A stretch of DNA of 64,000 bases from Azohydromonas lata NBRC 102462 (GCF_001571085.1 NZ_BCTC01000016.1:1-64000); one strand, 5' to 3'; shown: positions 52,625 through 60,732, numbered from the stretch's first letter. Program-made: numbers and translations. Notes: generated by a model not told the origin, from the sequence alone.

Positions 52625-54370
52625 TCAAGTGCGCTCGTGCATCACCACGGCAAGAGCGACTTCTCGTACCTCGGGCTCGTACTCCCAGCTCCACGGCTTC
52701 TTGACATAGGCCTGCTCCAGTGCGGCCACCACGCGGTTGCCTGCGTCCCTGGCCAGCGGCGCCAGCACCTCCCTGGCTTCGACAGATCGCAGCCCGGCAT
52801 CCCCGGTAACGAACAGCCGCCACGGCTGCGGCGCCCACGCGATGAACGCGGCGTCCCGGGCCTGCAGCGTCTGACCGGGCGACTCGACATCGGACGCCAA
52901 GGCTTGCCAGTGGTCCCGCAGGGCCAGCAGCGGCTCCAGTGCTTCGATGACCATGGCCGTGAAGATAGCCCGCCGCCTCTCCCGATAGGGTCGCGAGTCG
53001 GCCTGCGGCAGCAGGTAGCGCGGCGCCTTGGCGCCTGGTGGAGCTGCGACGGCGGCCAAGCGCGCCTCCTCGACGTAAGCCACGGCGGCCTCGAGGTCCA
53101 CGCCGGCTTGGCGGATGAAAGGAATGCTCAACCGCACGTTGGCCGTGTGGACTTCCTTGGTCACGTCCATGGCGACGTTCTGCGGGTTCTGACCACCCAG
53201 GAGGATGGTGGAAGTCGGGAACGTCAGGTGCATTCGCTCCAGCCGCTTCTCCCGGGCCACCAACTCGGACCGCAGCCGGGCGGGCTGGTGCTGGTCGGCG
53301 GCCCGGGCCGCCTTGATGGCGCTGCCGCGGCGCTTGGTTGCCTTGCCGGTTTCAAGGCTGGCGGCGAGTTGATCGTCGATTGCCTTGATCTGCTGCTGCA
53401 CCTGGGCCTGAAGCTCAAGGATTTCCGCGCGGTACGCCGTGGCCAAGCGCTCTTTAGCAGCATTGACCTCGGCAGGCAGTGCGAACGGGGTCAGCACGCT
53501 CAGGCATTCCTCTGGCGGCTCGCCCGGCCCGGCAGGCAGGTCGCCCGCGAAGACTTGTGCCTCTCCGCGCATCACCGGCGGCTCACCGCCCGAGGCCAGC
53601 GCCTCGATGAGCACCGCTGCGTCAGTGAGGCCGTGGACGTTCATCGAGCCCTGCACCTGTTCGCACAGATCAGGGTGCCGCGCAAGAACATCGGGCAGTC
53701 TCGCCCGGACGCCCCGGTAGTCGATCAGCGGCAGAAGGACATGCCAAAGCGGCTGATACAAGGCGGCACAAGACAGCGTGCGAGTGGCCCGGGTGCTGAA
53801 GTCCTCCTCGGTGACCATCATCTCCAGGCCCTCCGTGCGGGGCTTCTGCAGTTTGATGAACCCGCCTTGCCCGCCCATGTTTCGAAACCGGACCGGGTGC
53901 GTGCACACGCTGTCCCGGGCTCTGAGAAAGGCGCGGCTCTGGACGAATGACACCAGGTCGATCCGGTTGGCGGCGCTCCACGGGTTGGCCAGCACCGCGG
54001 CGAACTTGACGGGATCATCCTGGACCAGCGGCGCGGGCTTGGTGCCAGGCTTGCGCCGCACCTTCCCCTTGGAGTCCAAAGCGACACTGACGAATGGATG
54101 CGGCTGCAGCACGGTGCGCCAGGCTGCGTCCTGCTCGTCTGCCGTGAGGCCCGCCTGAGTACTGTCGCTGATCAACGCATTGCCGTTGTCGGCGTGAAGC
54201 ACGGCCAGCAAGAAGGCGAGCAACTGCGCAAGCTCCTGGGGGGACTCCAGACGTAACCAGCCGGGCTGGGTGCGAAGCAGGGCGTTTTTGATGGTCCTGG
54301 TGGGTGACGTTCCCCGTGCCAAGTTTTCAGTGAACTCGGCGAGCGACTGCGTGAAATCGAAGTCGATCAT
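52625..54370 (-). CDS. cas8f: Cas8f (Csy1), unusually long
   Basis: A 581-residue large subunit for PAM recognition. The diagnostic segment TILLGGQNPQNVAMDV (near 400-415) matches the G-G-x-x-P-Q-N-V/I-S motif of Csy1, and the C-terminus (KKPWSWEYEPEVREVAL) also fits. Typical Csy1 is about 430 residues. The extra length includes a charged coiled coil (about 315-390; EILELQAQVQQQIKAIDDQL, then basic KRRGSAIKAARAAD) and an extended N-terminal half. I find no HNH or other nuclease signature. ATG at 54370; the CRISPR array ends 76 bases upstream. Confidence 0.88.
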   Translation of the reverse strand: MIDFDFTQSLAEFTENLARGTSPTRTIKNALLRTQPGWLRLESPQELAQLLAFLLAVLHADNGNALISDSTQAGLTADEQDAAWRTVLQPHPFVSVALDSKGKVRRKPGTKPAPLVQDDPVKFAAVLANPWSAANRIDLVSFVQSRAFLRARDSVCTHPVRFRNMGGQGGFIKLQKPRTEGLEMMVTEEDFSTRATRTLSCAALYQPLWHVLLPLIDYRGVRARLPDVLARHPDLCEQVQGSMNVHGLTDAAVLIEALASGGEPPVMRGEAQVFAGDLPAGPGEPPEECLSVLTPFALPAEVNAAKERLATAYRAEILELQAQVQQQIKAIDDQLAASLETGKATKRRGSAIKAARAADQHQPARLRSELVAREKRLERMHLTFPTSTILLGGQNPQNVAMDVTKEVHTANVRLSIPFIRQAGVDLEAAVAYVEEARLAAVAAPPGAKAPRYLLPQADSRPYRERRRAIFTAMVIEALEPLLALRDHWQALASDVESPGQTLQARDAAFIAWAPQPWRLFVTGDAGLRSVEAREVLAPLARDAGNRVVAALEQAYVKKPWSWEYEPEVREVALAVVMHERT

Positions 54371-54446
54371 CCGCAGGCACCCGGTATCCCATGAACTCGA
54401 AAAGCGTTTTGAGCACGGAGCCCAGAGTCGAAGCGCGTGTTGCTTG

Positions 54447-54654
54447 TAGCAAAACGGCCTGCACGGCCGTCACAGTTCCGGAAGTGCGCGAAGCTCTGAG
54501 CTGCATTTCCTAAGCGGCCTGCGCGGCCGAGCGTTGTAAGGTGATGCTTTGCATGGCCGGCAACTGTTTCTAAGCGGCCTGCGCGGCCGAGAGCATTACG
54601 TTGGCCTAACAAGGTATGTGCTGGTGCCTCTAAGCGGCCTGCGCGGCCGAGAGC
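54447..54654 (-). CRISPR. Type I-F CRISPR array, 4 repeats and 3 spacers
   Basis: Repeats of 28 bp at 54627-54654, 54567-54594, 54507-54534 and 54447-54474, exactly 60 bp apart, with three 32-bp spacers, the I-F norm. On the minus strand the repeat begins GCTCTCGGCCG and ends GGCCGCTTAGAAA, keeping the I-F pattern (stem, then CTTAGAAA). The copy at 54567 is closest to consensus. The one at 54627 has GAGG in place of the last GAAA, the one at 54507 differs at both ends, and the last one (54447) is strongly degenerate, as expected for the leader-distal end. Transcription would run toward cas8f. Confidence 0.92.
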
Positions 54655-54685
54655 TATGGCAAAGCAACGCCAACTCATTGCATCG

Positions 54686-54703
54686 ATGGGCAGTTCTGCC
54701 CAT
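54686..54703. promoter_or_regulatory. 18-bp palindrome in the CRISPR leader
   Basis: ATGGGCAG-TT-CTGCCCAT, perfect eight-base arms, 32 bases upstream of the first repeat on the transcribed strand. It is not a repeat copy. It may be an operator for the array and cas operon, or a leader hairpin. Confidence 0.6.
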
Positions 54704-54909
54704 GAATAACCAACGATTCAAGTCTGCAGACAGCGGCAATTTCTTCGTCAGCCAACGTCATAGCGGAGACTCAAAAGAACGGGTTGGGGTGGGCAAAGGC
54801 TACCTGCGCTGCCGTGCACTGCGCAAGTGACGCCGGTGATGTGGTCCGGGTGCAGAGCTTGGACGGTGTAGCAGCACGACATACCGAAGCCAAAACAGGG
54901 CGGCCGGGC

Positions 54910-56682
54910 TCAACCTTCGATCTTTGCTCCGCAGTCCATGCAAAAGCGCGCGTGGGCCGGGTTCCTGTGTCCGCAGGCCGGGCAGAACCGAGCTTTGGCC
55001 TGAGGTACCTGCGCACCTGGCAGGTCGCCATCTCGCTGTTCCAGCGCTGCGGCCACGTCGCCGGCAAGGCGGTCCTGCGCGGGCGAAGCGATGCTGCCCT
55101 GCAGCGCGCGCTCTGCGTTGGCCAGCGCGTGGATGCGGTTCAGGTCCTCGGTGCTGCCCGGCGCGACCAGGCTGGCGCGCGACTGGCCGAAGTCGATGAG
55201 GTGGTCGGAGAGCGCCTGGGCCTCCGCGTCGGTGGAAAACATCGCCGTGATCTGCCGCGCGCTGTCCTTGCCGAAGACCACCGACTCGATGCGGGCGCGC
55301 CACACGCGCAGTGTCATGGATTCCGTGCGGACGATCTGGTTGGAGCTCTGGACCTTGCCGGTGAGCGTGTTGCCCGTGCCGATGCTCGCCGTCTGGTAGG
55401 TGCCCTCCATCTCGACCCAGGTCAGCACCGAGGCGAAATCGAAGCGGCCCCACAGGCGGCTCGATGCGCGAAAGCCGAACGCCGCCACCACCAGGAAGAT
55501 CGATGCCGCGCCCAGCAGCCGCAGCGGCAGGTCTCCGCCGCCGCCGACCGAGCGCACGAAGGCCAGCGCACAGCCCACGGCCACCACCATGAGCAGCGCG
55601 GCGTAGAGGTCCAGCAGCGTGAGGAACCGGTGGCGCCTGGACTGCAGGGCCTGGACGATGGTGGCCGGCGCCGTGTGCGCCATGGGCATGGGCTGGGTTT
55701 CCTCCAGCAGCTCGCCGGCGAAGGGCCCGGCGTGCAGCTGCGGATCGATCACGGGCGAGATGCGCGAGTAGCGGCGGTTGGGGATGCGCTCGACCCATTG
55801 CTCCTGCAGATGGCGCTCCAGCTCGTCGAGCAGGAGGCTCGGCGGCACGTTGAGAGACACGCGGCTCTGGCGCGCGCTGGTCTGCGTGGGCGGCGGCGGC
55901 TGCACCTGCTCCAACGTGGCCGCCAGCACCAGGGCCACCGCCACCAGGCCGGAGGCCAGCAGCATCGTCGTCTGCGGCGCCAGGGAGATCTGCGGCACCT
56001 GCGGCAGCGCCCGGGAGATGAGCCCCACCAGCGCGGGGCCCAGGATCGCCACCGCCAGCAGCGCCACGAGCGACGCGGTGGTCAGCCGCGCGGTGCCGGC
56101 GCTCACCACCGGGCGCAGCAGGAAGAAGACGCCGAAGGCGAAGTACGCCATGCTCATCAGCGGGCGCGACGCCTCGGTGCCGAACAGCCCCCAAGCCAGC
56201 GCGAAGCTCACGGCCGTGACCAGCATCGCGCACAGGTTGTAGAAGGCGACCTTGGCCTGCTCCTGGATGGCCAGCGGCGCGGTGATGAGGCGCGGCACCC
56301 AGTGGTACAGCACGCCCTCGATGGCCCGGGCCGGCTCGGGATAGGTCAGCGCCCCGTCGCGCAGGATGCGCTTGATGGTCGAGGCCTGGTCCGAAGTGCC
56401 GACCATGGCATTGGGCAGCTCCGGCGCCAGCGACGCCGGCCGGCCGCGGCCGAAGAAGAAGCGCAGCCGCTTGGCCCCGGTCGCGGCGGTGACGACGCTG
56501 GCGAACAGCAGCCCCAGGCCGACGGCCACGGCGATGGGGTCCAGCGACTGGCGGTGCTCGAACAGCGTGAAGAGGGCCGCCGCGCCCATGAGCGCGGCGC
56601 AGGCGAACAGCAGCTTGTTCTGCACCCGGTAGGGGTTGGGCAGCTCCAGGGTGGCGTTGGCGCTGCTGTAGTCGTAGCTCAT
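54910..56682 (-). CDS. Polytopic membrane protein with C-terminal zinc ribbon
   Basis: A 590-residue protein starting MSYDYSSANATLELPNPYRV. Hydrophobic segments lie at about 26-42, 45-65, 150-175, 185-200, 210-230 and 250-270 in the N-terminal half, and two more near 365-410. A soluble C-terminal part carries a lipid/PH-like beta region (YQTASIGTGNTLTGKVQSSN). The protein ends with a zinc ribbon FCPACGHRNPAHARFCMDCG. It may sense or scaffold at the membrane; the function is not known. It is divergent from the ssb gene. Confidence 0.75.
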   Translation of the reverse strand: MSYDYSSANATLELPNPYRVQNKLLFACAALMGAAALFTLFEHRQSLDPIAVAVGLGLLFASVVTAATGAKRLRFFFGRGRPASLAPELPNAMVGTSDQASTIKRILRDGALTYPEPARAIEGVLYHWVPRLITAPLAIQEQAKVAFYNLCAMLVTAVSFALAWGLFGTEASRPLMSMAYFAFGVFFLLRPVVSAGTARLTTASLVALLAVAILGPALVGLISRALPQVPQISLAPQTTMLLASGLVAVALVLAATLEQVQPPPPTQTSARQSRVSLNVPPSLLLDELERHLQEQWVERIPNRRYSRISPVIDPQLHAGPFAGELLEETQPMPMAHTAPATIVQALQSRRHRFLTLLDLYAALLMVVAVGCALAFVRSVGGGGDLPLRLLGAASIFLVVAAFGFRASSRLWGRFDFASVLTWVEMEGTYQTASIGTGNTLTGKVQSSNQIVRTESMTLRVWRARIESVVFGKDSARQITAMFSTDAEAQALSDHLIDFGQSRASLVAPGSTEDLNRIHALANAERALQGSIASPAQDRLAGDVAAALEQRDGDLPGAQVPQAKARFCPACGHRNPAHARFCMDCGAKIEG

Positions 56683-56910
56683 GGGCGGCCTCGGCTCGCT
56701 GGCAGGGGAGAGACGAACGATTGTGTTGGCGCCGCGGCGGCCAAGGGTGCTCAGGTTGTTAGGGCCGGGCGCCGGCGGGCAGCCACCGTGTGCCACGCCG
56801 GTGGTGAAGGCTGACGATGCATCATGGTCCTGATGGCTGGCGTACAACTGCGTGCGTGATGGGGCCGAGCTGCGTCTGGGCGCCGGGCAGCTACACGGAA
56901 GGAGCAGGTC

Positions 56911-57393
56911 GTGATTGAAGGACTTGTGGCAGGGAAGGTGTACGGCCGCCCCGAGCAGCGCACGAGCAACAGCACCGGCAAGGTCTTCACCGTGGCCAAG
57001 GTCCGCGCCGCCACCAGCGGCGGCGAGGCGCTTTTCGTCAACGTGCTGGCCTTCGACGCCACCGCCCAGGCGGCGCTGCTGGCGCTGTCGGACGGCGACG
57101 CGGTGTCGCTGGCCGGCACGCTGACGCCCAAGGTGTGGGTAGACCGGGAGAACCAGGCGCGGCCGGCGCTGGACCTGATCGCGAGCCAGGTGCTCACGGC
57201 GTACCAGGTAAAGCGCAAGCGCGAGGCGGTGACCGGTGCGGAGCCGCCGCTGCGCCAGGCCAGGGTACCGGCACAGCAAGAGGACTACCGCTCGCCGGCG
57301 TCAGCACCGGCAGCACCACCTGCCGCCACGGCGGCAACCGATGCCGATGGCTGGCCGGCTTCTGACGCACCCTGGAACGATGAGACGCCATGA
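56911..57393 (+). CDS. ssb: Single-stranded DNA-binding protein
   Basis: A 160-residue protein with an N-terminal OB fold: MIEGLVAGKVYGRPEQRTSN, KVFTVAKVRAATSGGEALFV and LSLAGTLTPKVW-like strands. A disordered proline/alanine tail ends in the acidic WNDETP, a partner-binding tip of the SSB type. It would protect single-stranded DNA during transfer. GTG start with GAAGGAG upstream. It overlaps the next gene by ATGA. Confidence 0.82.
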   Translation: MIEGLVAGKVYGRPEQRTSNSTGKVFTVAKVRAATSGGEALFVNVLAFDATAQAALLALSDGDAVSLAGTLTPKVWVDRENQARPALDLIASQVLTAYQVKRKREAVTGAEPPLRQARVPAQQEDYRSPASAPAAPPAATAATDADGWPASDAPWNDETP

Positions 57394-57824
57394 CCGGCGA
57401 ACGCGACCTGAGAAAGCTGCTGCGGCACATGACGCCGCAGCTGCAGCCCGGCACCTTCGTGTTCTGCACCTTTCCGGACGAAAACGTGCCTGCCGGCCTG
57501 GCGCCCATCGCCACCTTCCGCGAGGCCGAGGGACTCAGCGTCATCCTCGCGCTGGACGAGGCCCAGCGCGCCGGCGTGCCCTACCAGTTCGAGTCGGGTC
57601 TGATCACGCTCACGATTCACTCTTCGCTGGACGCCGTGGGGTTCCTGGCCGCGGTTTCCGCGGTGCTGGCCGAGGCCGGCATCCCGTGCAACGCTGTGGC
57701 GGCTTTCCACCATGACCACCTTTTTGTGCCCCAGGAGAAGGCGCAACGGGCGCTGGATCTCCTCGCAGCGGTGGCTGCTGCGCCGGCGCAGCTTCCTGCT
57801 GGGCAACAGCCGCCGTCGAATTGA
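57390..57824 (+). CDS. ACT-domain protein
   Basis: A 144-residue protein: RDLRKLLRHMTPQLQPGTFV, VFCTFPDEN and the pair LITLTIHSSLDAVGFLAAVS and AFHHDHLFVPQEKAQRALDL. These match small bacterial ACT-domain proteins (ACT_7-like) that bind amino acids or effectors. Coupled to ssb by a four-base overlap, an odd partner for a DNA-binding protein. Role unknown. Confidence 0.75.
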   Translation: MTGERDLRKLLRHMTPQLQPGTFVFCTFPDENVPAGLAPIATFREAEGLSVILALDEAQRAGVPYQFESGLITLTIHSSLDAVGFLAAVSAVLAEAGIPCNAVAAFHHDHLFVPQEKAQRALDLLAAVAAAPAQLPAGQQPPSN

Positions 57825-58273
57825 AGCCCCCTTGTCTATATCAGCCGTCAGAACAAAAACGCCGAGCAGAGAGACGGCGTGCAGCGGTGGAGTAGAAGCC
57901 GCACCTGAATCCACACCGTGCCCGTCGCAGGCATTCGACTCGCCATCGCGAATACCCGCTTCGCAGCGGAAGCTGTCGTCCGCCCATGGCTTACATACCA
58001 CAGCAGCCAACGAACAGCGGACGGTGGAAAGCTAACCCGGCTTTTTGCCGCATAGTGCAGCCCAAATTCCACCAGCGCGACCCACGGCACCGCGCAGTCC
58101 ATCTACTCTGAGAGTTTATGCTTGCTGGTTCATTCAATCTCAAAGTTCGGCTTAAGATCAACCTGCTTTATGGCTAAAATATGTCTTTGATGCACACTTG
58201 CTTCAGCCTTAGGTAGCCCATTGTTCGGTTGCCGCCTTTATTATTTGCCCTGCGCGAAAAACCTCTAAGACGT
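57825..58273. other. Left junction of the AT-rich island
   Basis: No supported gene. GC-rich DNA up to about 58100 changes abruptly to AT-rich sequence. The 51-bp repeat copy at 57961-58011 lies here. From 58110 on, the AT-rich sequence with TTTATGGCTAAAATATG could hold the promoter of the deaminase gene. Confidence 0.5.
57961..58011 (+). repeat. Imperfect 51-bp direct repeat, left copy
   Basis: Aligned without gaps to 62563-62613, with 42 of 51 identical bases by my own count. Both copies lie in the same orientation and enclose the AT-rich island. On the minus strand both read AA-x-VCKPW-x-DD-x-x-RC, so they could also be remnants of a repeated coding sequence. Confidence 0.7.
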
Positions 58274-59116
58274 ATGACATCTCACGATAGCGAGCGTGCT
58301 TTTATGGAAGAAGCCATTAAAGCAATGGAAAAATGTGATGGCAAAGTAAAAGTGGGGGCGGTTCTAGTAGTAGATGGAGAAGTAGTTGCGGTTGGTTCTA
58401 AAATGGGTGGCACCCATGCTGAACGCTCAGCAATTGAAGCCGCACGCGAGCGCGGTTTAAATCTAAAGAGGGCTGCTCTCTATACCACACTCGAGCCTTG
58501 TGTTGACATCAATACAGGGCAAAGAAGGCAATGCTGCGCCGATCTTATCGTTTCGGAAGGCATCCCCGAGGTTATCATTGGACGTTATGATCCTAATCCC
58601 AATGTCTACCGCAAAGGTTGGAAGCGACTCCGGGATGGTGGCGTGCGACTCAGGGATTTTCCAATGGATCTTCGCAATAGCATCGACGCAATAAACGACA
58701 AGTTTATGGATTTCTTTTCATCTGGAATAGGGCCTAGTGGCGGGGCGAAAATTGACCATAAAGAACCAGCAAAGTTTAGGATTCAATTTTCCGCCGATGA
58801 TAACCGTTACATGGAGATTGGTTGGACGCTATGCGGCATAAACGCTGCATATGGCTCCGCTGTTGATCCAGTGAAAGTTGCGTTGGCACGATTTGCCAGC
58901 AACTTTGATGAAGTTGATGATCCCACAGCATACGAATTTGGACACTCAGCAAGAATTGCCGTTGGCGAGGTTGGCGTATTCGTTGGGCCTGAAGCCTGCG
59001 TGCTCGTAAAGCCTAAAGAAATTCAAAGCGGCCCAGACTACGGGGCGGAAAATCATTTCGTGAAATTCGACTATGTCGTTCGCATAATTAAGCCCCGTTC
59101 GCACAGCTTGAAATGA
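58274..59116 (+). CDS. RibD-like zinc deaminase with unassigned C-terminal domain
   Basis: A 280-residue protein. The first 145 residues are a cytidine-deaminase-fold domain of the RibD type: the zinc/catalytic motif HAE (His48-Ala-Glu50), then LEPCVDINTG with Cys76 and RRQCC with Cys87/Cys88, and the RibD-like IIGRYDPNPNVYRKGWKRLR. Spacing between the cysteines is longer than in RibD. Residues 165-280 (FRIQFSADDNRYMEIGWTLC, YVVRIIKPRS) form a second domain I do not recognise; there is no RibD reductase. The AT-rich composition and lack of riboflavin neighbours suggest a nucleotide- or RNA-editing role, possibly phage defence. Confidence 0.75.
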   Translation: MTSHDSERAFMEEAIKAMEKCDGKVKVGAVLVVDGEVVAVGSKMGGTHAERSAIEAARERGLNLKRAALYTTLEPCVDINTGQRRQCCADLIVSEGIPEVIIGRYDPNPNVYRKGWKRLRDGGVRLRDFPMDLRNSIDAINDKFMDFFSSGIGPSGGAKIDHKEPAKFRIQFSADDNRYMEIGWTLCGINAAYGSAVDPVKVALARFASNFDEVDDPTAYEFGHSARIAVGEVGVFVGPEACVLVKPKEIQSGPDYGAENHFVKFDYVVRIIKPRSHSLK

Positions 59117-59429
59117 CGCTCAGATGATCTAAGAGCCCATCTCAGTAGGCCGCCTGTTTGCGCTCAGTACAGAGGGCAAGGATCAGCTGAAAGCCGTCCA
59201 ATTGGGATGGGCTCTAATCCCCGCAGTACCAATATATCAAGTAAGGGTGGTTTAAAAGCTTCGCTGTAAAAATCGTTTATGCGAAATAAGTCACGCTGCG
59301 ATCCTGAAATTTTAAAGCATGTGCGCAAGCGCAATAAATACTGACTACCAAGCTCGGTTGCCTAGGCGTTAACTGAAGTAGAATTGATGAAGCGCTGTGC
59401 GGAGTGCGCAGCCAAACAAGGAGAATTAA
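59117..59429. other. Intergenic region with IS-like relic
   Basis: Contains the 82-bp element at 59133-59214 and, just before the next ATG, an AAGGAG ribosome-binding site. The TTTAAAAGCTTCG and AAATTTTAAAGCATG segments are AT-rich and may contain the promoter of the metallopeptidase gene. No gene supported. Confidence 0.5.
59133..59214. mobile_element. 82-bp IS-derived miniature element
   Basis: Terminal inverted repeats GAGCCCATCTCA at the left and its near complement TTGGGATGGGCTC at the right (10 perfect bases, then near matches), flanked by TAA on both sides, consistent with a three-base TNA target duplication as made by some IS5-family elements. No coding capacity. It is either a MITE or the fused ends of a deleted IS. 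Confidence 0.65.
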
Positions 59430-60485
59430 ATGAATAGAGATAAATTTGGTCAAACTCTTAGCAAGTACAAGCTTGGCATTGTCTTGCATACCGAGGACAT
59501 CATAATAAACCCTTGGTTTAGGCTGTTAGAGGTTGATGCTACTCAGATGTGTCGCGGCATGGATAGCGCTCCTATAGATTTCTGTTTTAGTGATTCAAAT
59601 TCTATTCAAGCTTATGCAATTTATGAAGAAAGGATGGTCGTGGTGACAAAAGGAATGTTCAGCATGATATCCAAACTTGCCATGATTATGGTTTCCAAAA
59701 AAATGTTTCCAGCACTGGGTAGTGTTGGAGATCCTGAGTGGAGCCCAAAACTTGAAAGAACCACGATACCGCTTAGACAATTACTGAATAGTGAAGAGTT
59801 CGACTGGGTAAATCGGCGTCCAGAATGGATTGCTTCGAAAGAAAGACAGGGCCTATTTTTTTATCTATTGCTCTCTCTTTTTCGTTTTGTGGTTCTTCAT
59901 GAAATTGGCCACATAGTTAATAAGCATGGCGACAAACATAGGACGGCAAGCGCGTTCGAAGTTGATCAGGTTGGCGGCTCAACCCTTTCTAGGGAGCAAG
60001 CAGTTTCCTCACAAGCAAAAGAATCGGTTGCCGATCATTTTGCCTTTCATCGTTTTCTGAATTTATTGCACCGTGAGCTAAAGCTAAAAGGGGAGGATGA
60101 GCTATTGTTGATGCTTAAGCCTCATTTATTTTCCGACGTAACAGGGGAAATAGGTTACTCGCTTATGGTGTCTTATTTATTCTTTTCCATAATGGATCGA
60201 GGAGACTGGTGGGCTGGAGACCCTTATACGTTTTCACACCCGCCGGCACCCTTTAGAGTTCGTACGCTTCTGGCTGGTGTCCAAGAGTTTGGCGCTATAG
60301 GTTTGAATGCAGATGAATGTGGGCTAGCAGTTGCCAAAGCTGCGCTTGGCGCAGAGGCTATTGTTGCGACTTCATTCGGAAGGTTTCCCGACATGTATTG
60401 GCTGGACAGCGTCAGCGGGGAGAGCTACAAGAATATCTATCAGGAAATTTTTGAAGAGTTACCAAAATGGCAGTGGAATGGATAG
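59430..60485 (+). CDS. HEXXH zinc metallopeptidase-like protein
   Basis: A 351-residue protein. The zinc motif is VVLHEIGHIVNKH with His157, Glu158 and His161, and a likely third ligand is Glu198 or Asp202 in KESVADHFAFHRFL, the gluzincin arrangement. The HEIGH motif directly follows a hydrophobic stretch (GLFFYLLLSLFRFVV) that may be a membrane helix or hydrophobic core. AAGGAG lies seven bases before ATG 59430. Strongly AT-rich compared with the chromosome. A defence or stress-type peptidase is possible; substrate unknown. Confidence 0.7.
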   Translation: MNRDKFGQTLSKYKLGIVLHTEDIIINPWFRLLEVDATQMCRGMDSAPIDFCFSDSNSIQAYAIYEERMVVVTKGMFSMISKLAMIMVSKKMFPALGSVGDPEWSPKLERTTIPLRQLLNSEEFDWVNRRPEWIASKERQGLFFYLLLSLFRFVVLHEIGHIVNKHGDKHRTASAFEVDQVGGSTLSREQAVSSQAKESVADHFAFHRFLNLLHRELKLKGEDELLLMLKPHLFSDVTGEIGYSLMVSYLFFSIMDRGDWWAGDPYTFSHPPAPFRVRTLLAGVQEFGAIGLNADECGLAVAKAALGAEAIVATSFGRFPDMYWLDSVSGESYKNIYQEIFEELPKWQWNG

Positions 60486-60570
60486 TTAGCGACCTCATGA
60501 GCGCCTCCATAGCTGGTCTGTGATGGCTCTCCACCGGTTCTGGTCCCCAACATGCATGCGATATCGGAAC

Positions 60571-60732
60571 TTAGGTCAACCGGCCTTTTGCTGGGGAAGA
60601 CCCAGTGCGCGAGGCTGGAGTAGTCGTCGGCAGATGGCGGTGCTGAGTCTTCGCGTCTGGCCTGGGCACGAAGGTGTGCCCGATAAGCAGGAGTTCTTCG
60701 TCCATGTCCTTGTGCTGGCCGGCGGCGGTCAT
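60571..60732 (-). CDS. Tiny protein coupled to the upstream mini-gene
   Basis: A 53-residue frame beginning MTAAGQHKDMDEELLLIGHT with VPRPDAKTQHRHL after it. Its ATG overlaps the stop of the 60729-60851 frame as ATGA. It may be truncated: the last 20 residues are threonine/serine/proline-rich. No family recognised. It is GC-rich, unlike the peptidase gene it faces. Confidence 0.35.
   Translation of the reverse strand: MTAAGQHKDMDEELLLIGHTFVPRPDAKTQHRHLPTTTPASRTGSSPAKGRLT

Noticed and set aside
52625-54370. HNH nuclease insertion in Cas8f
   Set aside because: I searched the extra sequence for HNH-type His-Asn-His or zinc-binding cysteine pairs and found none.
54367-54678. Minus-strand frame of 103 codons with repeated LGRAGRLE peptides
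   Set aside because: It is the CRISPR array read as protein: the 60-bp period gives a 20-residue peptide repeat.
50051-54714. Possible Tn7-like (I-F3) transposon-guided CRISPR system
   Set aside because: cas8f and cas5f are separate genes and no tnsA, tnsB, tnsC or tniQ is present in the window.
54784-56814. Plus-strand frame of 676 codons rich in Arg, Gly, Gln and His
   Set aside because: Complement of the zinc-ribbon membrane protein gene; composition typical of an antisense frame in GC-rich DNA, no motifs.
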